Origin: Halomonas sp.
Lineage (GTDB): Bacteria > Pseudomonadota > Gammaproteobacteria > Pseudomonadales > Halomonadaceae
Reading direction: 5' to 3'
DNA length: 64,000 nt
NCBI GenBank assembly: GCA_018401555.1
Contig: JAGYKP010000092.1
Span: 32,065 to 96,064 of the forward strand
Shown here: piece by piece, positions 59,832 to 64,000 of the stretch
Numbering within the stretch: position 1 is the stretch's first letter
How the letters are laid out: the number at the start of each line of letters is the position of its first letter
Made by a program: the position numbers and the translations under genes
Notes under the pieces: model-generated
The model's database searches: none
What the model saw: only the letters and a program-made list of their open reading frames with translations
What the model was told of the DNA's origin: nothing

Positions 59832-61073
59832 TCATGTCTCGCCTTCCACCTCCTGACTTATCACCACCTGGTTTCTTCCCCCGTGCTTGCCGGCGTAGAG
59901 GGCGCGGTCGGCCTGCTGGATCAGGGCGTCCAGGTCGGTCTCCTCGTCGAGCACTCCGGCGATGCCGATGGTGACGGTCAGGCGGTGGTCGGGCATCGCT
60001 TCTATCTCCTTCAGCTCGCTGACCTTCCTCTGCAGGCGTTCCGCCACCATCTGCGCGTCCTTCGGGTGGGTGTCCGGCAGGGCGACGATGAACTCCTCGC
60101 CGCCGAAGCGGCCGATCACGTCCTGGGGCCGCAGGGAGTGCTTGCAGGTCTCCGCGATGGCGGCCAGCGCGCGGTCGCCCTGGCCGTGCCCCCAGGTATC
60201 GTTGATGGCCTTGAAGTGGTCCACATCGATCATGAACAGGCTGAAGGGCGCCTTCTCGTGCCGCGCGCGGCGCAGCAGCGCCTCGGCGCGCGCCATGAAG
60301 TGGCGGCGCGAGTCCAGGCCGGTCAGTGCATCCTGTTCGGCGACCTGGCGCAGTTGTGCCTCCAGCGACTTACGATGGGCGATCTCGTCCATCAGCTGGC
60401 GGTTCTGCACCCGCTCCTCCTCGAGCAGCGCGAACTGTGTCCGCTGCAGCCTTTCCAGGCGCAGCAGGGCGAAGAAGCCCACGGCGTTGGTCATCACCAG
60501 CAGCAGCCCGATGCGCAACACCACCACGGCCGGGGTATCGGTCATCACCACCGCCGCGGCCAGGAACCCCAGGTTGAGGTAGAGGCTGGCGAACGCCACC
60601 GCCGGCAGCAGGTTGGGTATCAGCAGGTAGAAGGCGATGGTGGCCACCACCAGCGCGGTGACCTGGGTGGCGAGGCTCTCGGGGCGCAGGAGCGCGATCA
60701 GGATGATGCCCGTCGCCAGTATCCACAGGGGCAGGGCGTGCAGCCACAGCCGGCGGCTGAAGTCGCCGAGGCGCCCGATCGCGACCGCGAGGGCCAGGCA
60801 GGCGACCACCACCACCAGGCGCATGGTGAGAAGCAGGGTGAGCTCGATGCCGGCGTCGAGGTAGTGGTAGTCGGAGATGGCGAACATGCCGAAGACCAGC
60901 GCCGCCACGCAGATCGCCACGCTAGACTCGAGGCGCACGCGGGGCGCGATCTCCCGGCGATAGCTCGCCTCCCTGGCCGGCTCCTGGAACTGGCCGGTGA
61001 GCCGGTGCAGCGGATAGCGTGGGGTGGGTGATGACAAGGGCCGTTCTCCCGGTCCTGGGGTAAACGATGGCAT
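59832..61073 (-). CDS. Membrane GGDEF diguanylate cyclase
   Basis: Multi-TM N-terminus; QDALTGLDSRRHFM; VIGRFGGEEFIVALPDT; ADRALYAGKHGGRNQV. Confidence 0.92.
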   Translation of the reverse strand: MPSFTPGPGERPLSSPTPRYPLHRLTGQFQEPAREASYRREIAPRVRLESSVAICVAALVFGMFAISDYHYLDAGIELTLLLTMRLVVVVACLALAVAIGRLGDFSRRLWLHALPLWILATGIILIALLRPESLATQVTALVVATIAFYLLIPNLLPAVAFASLYLNLGFLAAAVVMTDTPAVVVLRIGLLLVMTNAVGFFALLRLERLQRTQFALLEEERVQNRQLMDEIAHRKSLEAQLRQVAEQDALTGLDSRRHFMARAEALLRRARHEKAPFSLFMIDVDHFKAINDTWGHGQGDRALAAIAETCKHSLRPQDVIGRFGGEEFIVALPDTHPKDAQMVAERLQRKVSELKEIEAMPDHRLTVTIGIAGVLDEETDLDALIQQADRALYAGKHGGRNQVVISQEVEGET

Positions 61074-61512
61074 GAGCAGGGTGGCGCCCGTGGCGACGCC
61101 GGCCCGCTGCAATATAAGCGTTACAAGGTGGCGGGAAAACGGACGGCTGCCAACGCTCAGCCCTCGTTAGCCGGCTCTCTGCGGCTAGCAGTTCCAGTCT
61201 CACAAGAGCGGGGAGGCGTTGTCGCAGCTTGCTTCGGTAGGTGGAGGTGACTCGATTGCCACCTGACATATGATGAGTCATCACGATCAACTACCAGGTT
61301 TGCTGAATGTTCTGCAGCAGGACCCGGGCTGCGAATCGCTCACCGTGCATGGGTTTGCCTATCGAGGCTATGGAAGAAGTTCTCTGCATCGTAGGTGAGT
61401 CAATTCTCCTTGTGGCTGGGACCCTGATTGACGCCTTCCCGGTCATGGCTCCAGAGGACCCGGCATTTGATTCAGGCTGGAACCCCTTGTCGCGACCAGA
61501 GCAATGCCACGG

Positions 61513-62951
61513 CTATCGGAATGCCGCCAGGGCTCCTTCGAGCGACGCCTGCTGACGCTCTTCGTACAGTGCAATCTCATCGATAACAGCCCCCTCCAAC
61601 GCCGCCTCGAACTGTGCCTGGTTCGACTGGGCGGTGTATTCGTCGCGGGCATCATCGCCCAGATTGGACCGGCAGATCTGGCGTCGTGCCGACTGGCAGG
61701 AAATCTTTCGTAGATCATTGGGCTTGCGATCGAGTGCACCCGACTTGATCAGTGCCTCACACGTCGTCAGTCTGGGTCGTGGTCTTGACAACGCCTGGTA
61801 CAGCAAAGTATTGATAGAAAGCGAGCCCTTCCCGTCGGAGGGTATCGTGATCATCGGGAAACGCCTCGAACACCGCGGCAAGCTGGGCCTGATGGCTATT
61901 ATTATCCGCTGCACTGCCTTGCTGGCGGGATTCATCAAGCAGGCGATCGTAGAGTTCGCGTCCTTTATGCGTCAGTGCCACACCTCTCTGTTCGATCTCT
62001 CCAAACCGTGCGGTGTGCTGTCCCTCTTCGTCGTCGGCAAAATCAATTGTTTCCTCGAGCGCCTTGAAGCTGGTCTGGCGCAGCAGAATGGGGCACCGGC
62101 GACGAGGGGGACCCTCGATGATGGTCTTGGGGTCGATGCCGACCTGGCTCATGCGGCGCTGAACTTCATCAATATCAAGGGTGCGTGGGGTCAGGTGGTT
62201 GATATGTGGGCCACGGAAGCAGACGACATCGGCAATGAGCCGATGCTCGGCGCTCAGCGCACGATATGTGGACAGGTCAACGGTGGCTTGTCGGTGCCAG
62301 CGGAATGTTTCGAGAGCTTCGTTCACGAATCGATTCGCCTGGTCTCGCATTCGCTTCGCCCGGGTCTCTGGCAGTCGCGACCAGTTTTGCGGGCTGCCGG
62401 TGTAAAATGGTCCTGAGCCGCGAGGCACCCCGGAGGCCCGGTCGCGCAACTCGGTGTTTTCAATCAACTCCATGGCGCAGCAGCGAGGTGAACACTCGGA
62501 AGGGGTTGTGATTGAGCGCCTTGTCGTCTAACGGCCGGAATGCGGTGGAGTGGACCGGTACGCCGGCCATCGAGAGATCGGGGTAGTAGCCCACCGGATG
62601 GCACGCCCATCACTGCGAACAGCCGGCGCAGCATGGCCAGCTCCTGCGCGGTGCCCACGCGAATGGCACCTGGTGACGTTCGACATCCAGCCGAGCCAGT
62701 TCACCACTCTGGTCAAGTTCCATCGCCAGAGTCGGGTTGGCATCGAGGACCTCTCTGTTGATCGTCTCGACCAACTCGATCAGGGTGCCGTACTGCGGTA
62801 CCTCCTGGCGGTACATCTCAGACATGGCACGGGAGAACATGTCGCGAATCTGGTCCTGGAGTGGAGCCACTGGCTCATTGTTGTCTCCTCGCTGGTGGGG
62901 CTGGGGCGAACGATTACGTTTTAGCATCTCCGGTTCCCGTACCCTTGGCAA
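61513..62951 (-). CDS. 2-oxoadipate dioxygenase/decarboxylase family (DUF1338, HglS/YdcJ-like), frameshifted near 61780, 62470 and 62600-62680
   Basis: FRWHRQATVDLSTYRALSAEHRLIADVVCFRGPHINHLTPRTLDIDEVQRRMSQVGIDPKTIIEGPPRRRCPILLRQTSFKALEETI; HTARFGEIEQRGVALTHKGRELYDRLL. Confidence 0.88.
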
Positions 62952-63303
62952 CCGGTCACCATCGTGGTCGCCATCCTACCAGTCCCACTACCGCCAAATC
63001 TTCCGCGTGAGGATTCGACGGTAGTTGTCCTGAGCCCGGCCCATCCCGAGCCTGGCTGCAAGGCATGCTCTACGGGGCGAGCAGTGTAACCTGGCGTCAA
63101 GCCGCGATGCCCGGCGGGTCGTCGACACCCCCGTGTGATCTGCCTCATTTCCGTTAACCACCTCAATTGAGTGGGACGGAAAAGGCGTGTATCAAGGATA
63201 AGGGCGAGAGTGAGGGGGACGACATCCTGCGCGTGTAAACTAAAGTCGGATACCGACCCTGCCACCTCGCACAGTACGCTGCTGGATGTACCCCAGGATA
63301 AAA

Positions 63304-63320
63304 TGTCCGCTTGGCGGACA
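63304..63320. promoter_or_regulatory. Perfect 7-bp palindrome upstream of tctC, candidate operator
   Basis: TGTCCGC-TTG-GCGGACA, followed by AATTTGTCGGAC partial half-site. Confidence 0.5.
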
Positions 63321-63347
63321 AATTTGTCGGACGTAGGGAGACAAACC

Positions 63348-64000
63348 ATGAAAACGTTTCTCAAGGCACTCACTGCCGCTAGCGCTGCGGTAGTGCCATG
63401 GCGCTGGCCCTCTCAGTGTCTACCGCGCATGCACAAGAGTGGCCCACTGACGATGTGCGCCTGGTGGTGCCCTATGCCCCGGGCGGAACCACTGACGTGC
63501 TTTCTCGCCGCGTGGCGGACCTGCTGCAGGATGAACTTGACGCGAATGTGGTGGTCGAGAACCGCCCCGGAGCCGGCTCTACTGTTGCTACTGGCCGTCT
63601 GGCTTGCGGTGGGTGCGATGCCGATCACACAATTTGATGGTTTCGCCGGGGCACACCATTGGCGCGTTATCTATCCCGACCCGTTTATGATCCGGTCGAG
63701 GACTTCGTGTTCATCCAGAACATGATCGACATTCCTAACGTTATGGTGGTTCCGGCTGACAGCCCCTACGATAGTGTGCTGGAGTTCATCGAGGCGGCAA
63801 AAGAGCAGAACATGACCTTCAGCCACAGCGGCGTAGGCAGTTCCATCCACATGTCAGGCGAGCTGTTCAAGACTCTGACAGAAACGAATATGACCGCAGT
63901 ACCTTTCGCTGGCAGTGGTGCAGCGCTGCCGGCCCTGCTGGGTGGTGACGTCGATGTGTCTTTCGAGAACATGCCCACCGTGTTCTCTCATATCCAGTCC
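63348..64000 (+). CDS. Tripartite tricarboxylate transporter substrate-binding protein (TctC/Bug family), frameshifts near 63395 and 63610; runs off window
   Basis: ALALSVSTAHAQEWPTDDVRLVVPYAPGGTTDVLSRRVADLLQDELDANVVVENRPGAGSTVATG; VPADSPYDSVLEFIEAAKEQNMTFSHSGVGSSIHMSGELF. Confidence 0.9.

Overview
The window is about 64 kb of GC-rich chromosomal DNA from a gammaproteobacterium. The gene content (NhaD, FabV, Pseudomonas-type arginine succinyltransferase operon, DUF3581, sec/queuosine block) looks Halomonas-like; that taxonomic call is inference only. No rRNA, CRISPR array, integrase, transposase or prophage module was recognised. From left to right: 3' part of metE; MliC/COG3650-like lipoprotein; azoR; YdjM-like membrane protein; a nested-palindrome intergenic element; tag; gloA; META-domain lipoprotein; secF-secD-yajC-tgt-queA (minus strand) with tRNA-Leu(CAA); exoD; rnk; LysE exporter; an EAL protein with a degenerate receiver; AidB-like acyl-CoA dehydrogenase; NUDIX; MoxR-DUF58-transglutaminase cluster; glutathione peroxidase; fabV; AraC/ArgR-type regulator; the aruC-F-G-D-B (ast) operon; zapE; TRIC channel; DUF3541-like lipoprotein; a compact minus-strand cassette (substrate-binding-like protein, outer-membrane barrel, periplasmic-sensor GGDEF-EAL protein, orphan PEP-CTERM-type acyltransferase); nhaD; DUF3581; CorA-type transporter; DUF3422; DUF1289-arfB-DUF3820; coupled EAL and GGDEF genes; CbiX-type chelatase; nitroreductase; YgjV; deaminase; LemA-TPM-TPM; a truncated endonuclease/exonuclease/phosphatase remnant; a 42-bp-repeat OmpA-family protein; DapA-like lyase; ABM monooxygenase; MFS transporter; GGDEF protein; 2-oxoadipate dioxygenase (DUF1338/HglS-like); and the start of a TctC-type binding protein. 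A large share of the genes, including housekeeping ones, are broken by single-base frameshifts, and the tRNA-Leu T-stem has an extra base. I read this mostly as sequencing or assembly indels rather than true pseudogenes. The best candidate for an undescribed system is the four-gene cassette at about 35.2-40.5 kb, in which an N-acyltransferase of the exosortase-associated/LuxI-like fold overlaps a GGDEF-EAL sensor gene by 4 bp.
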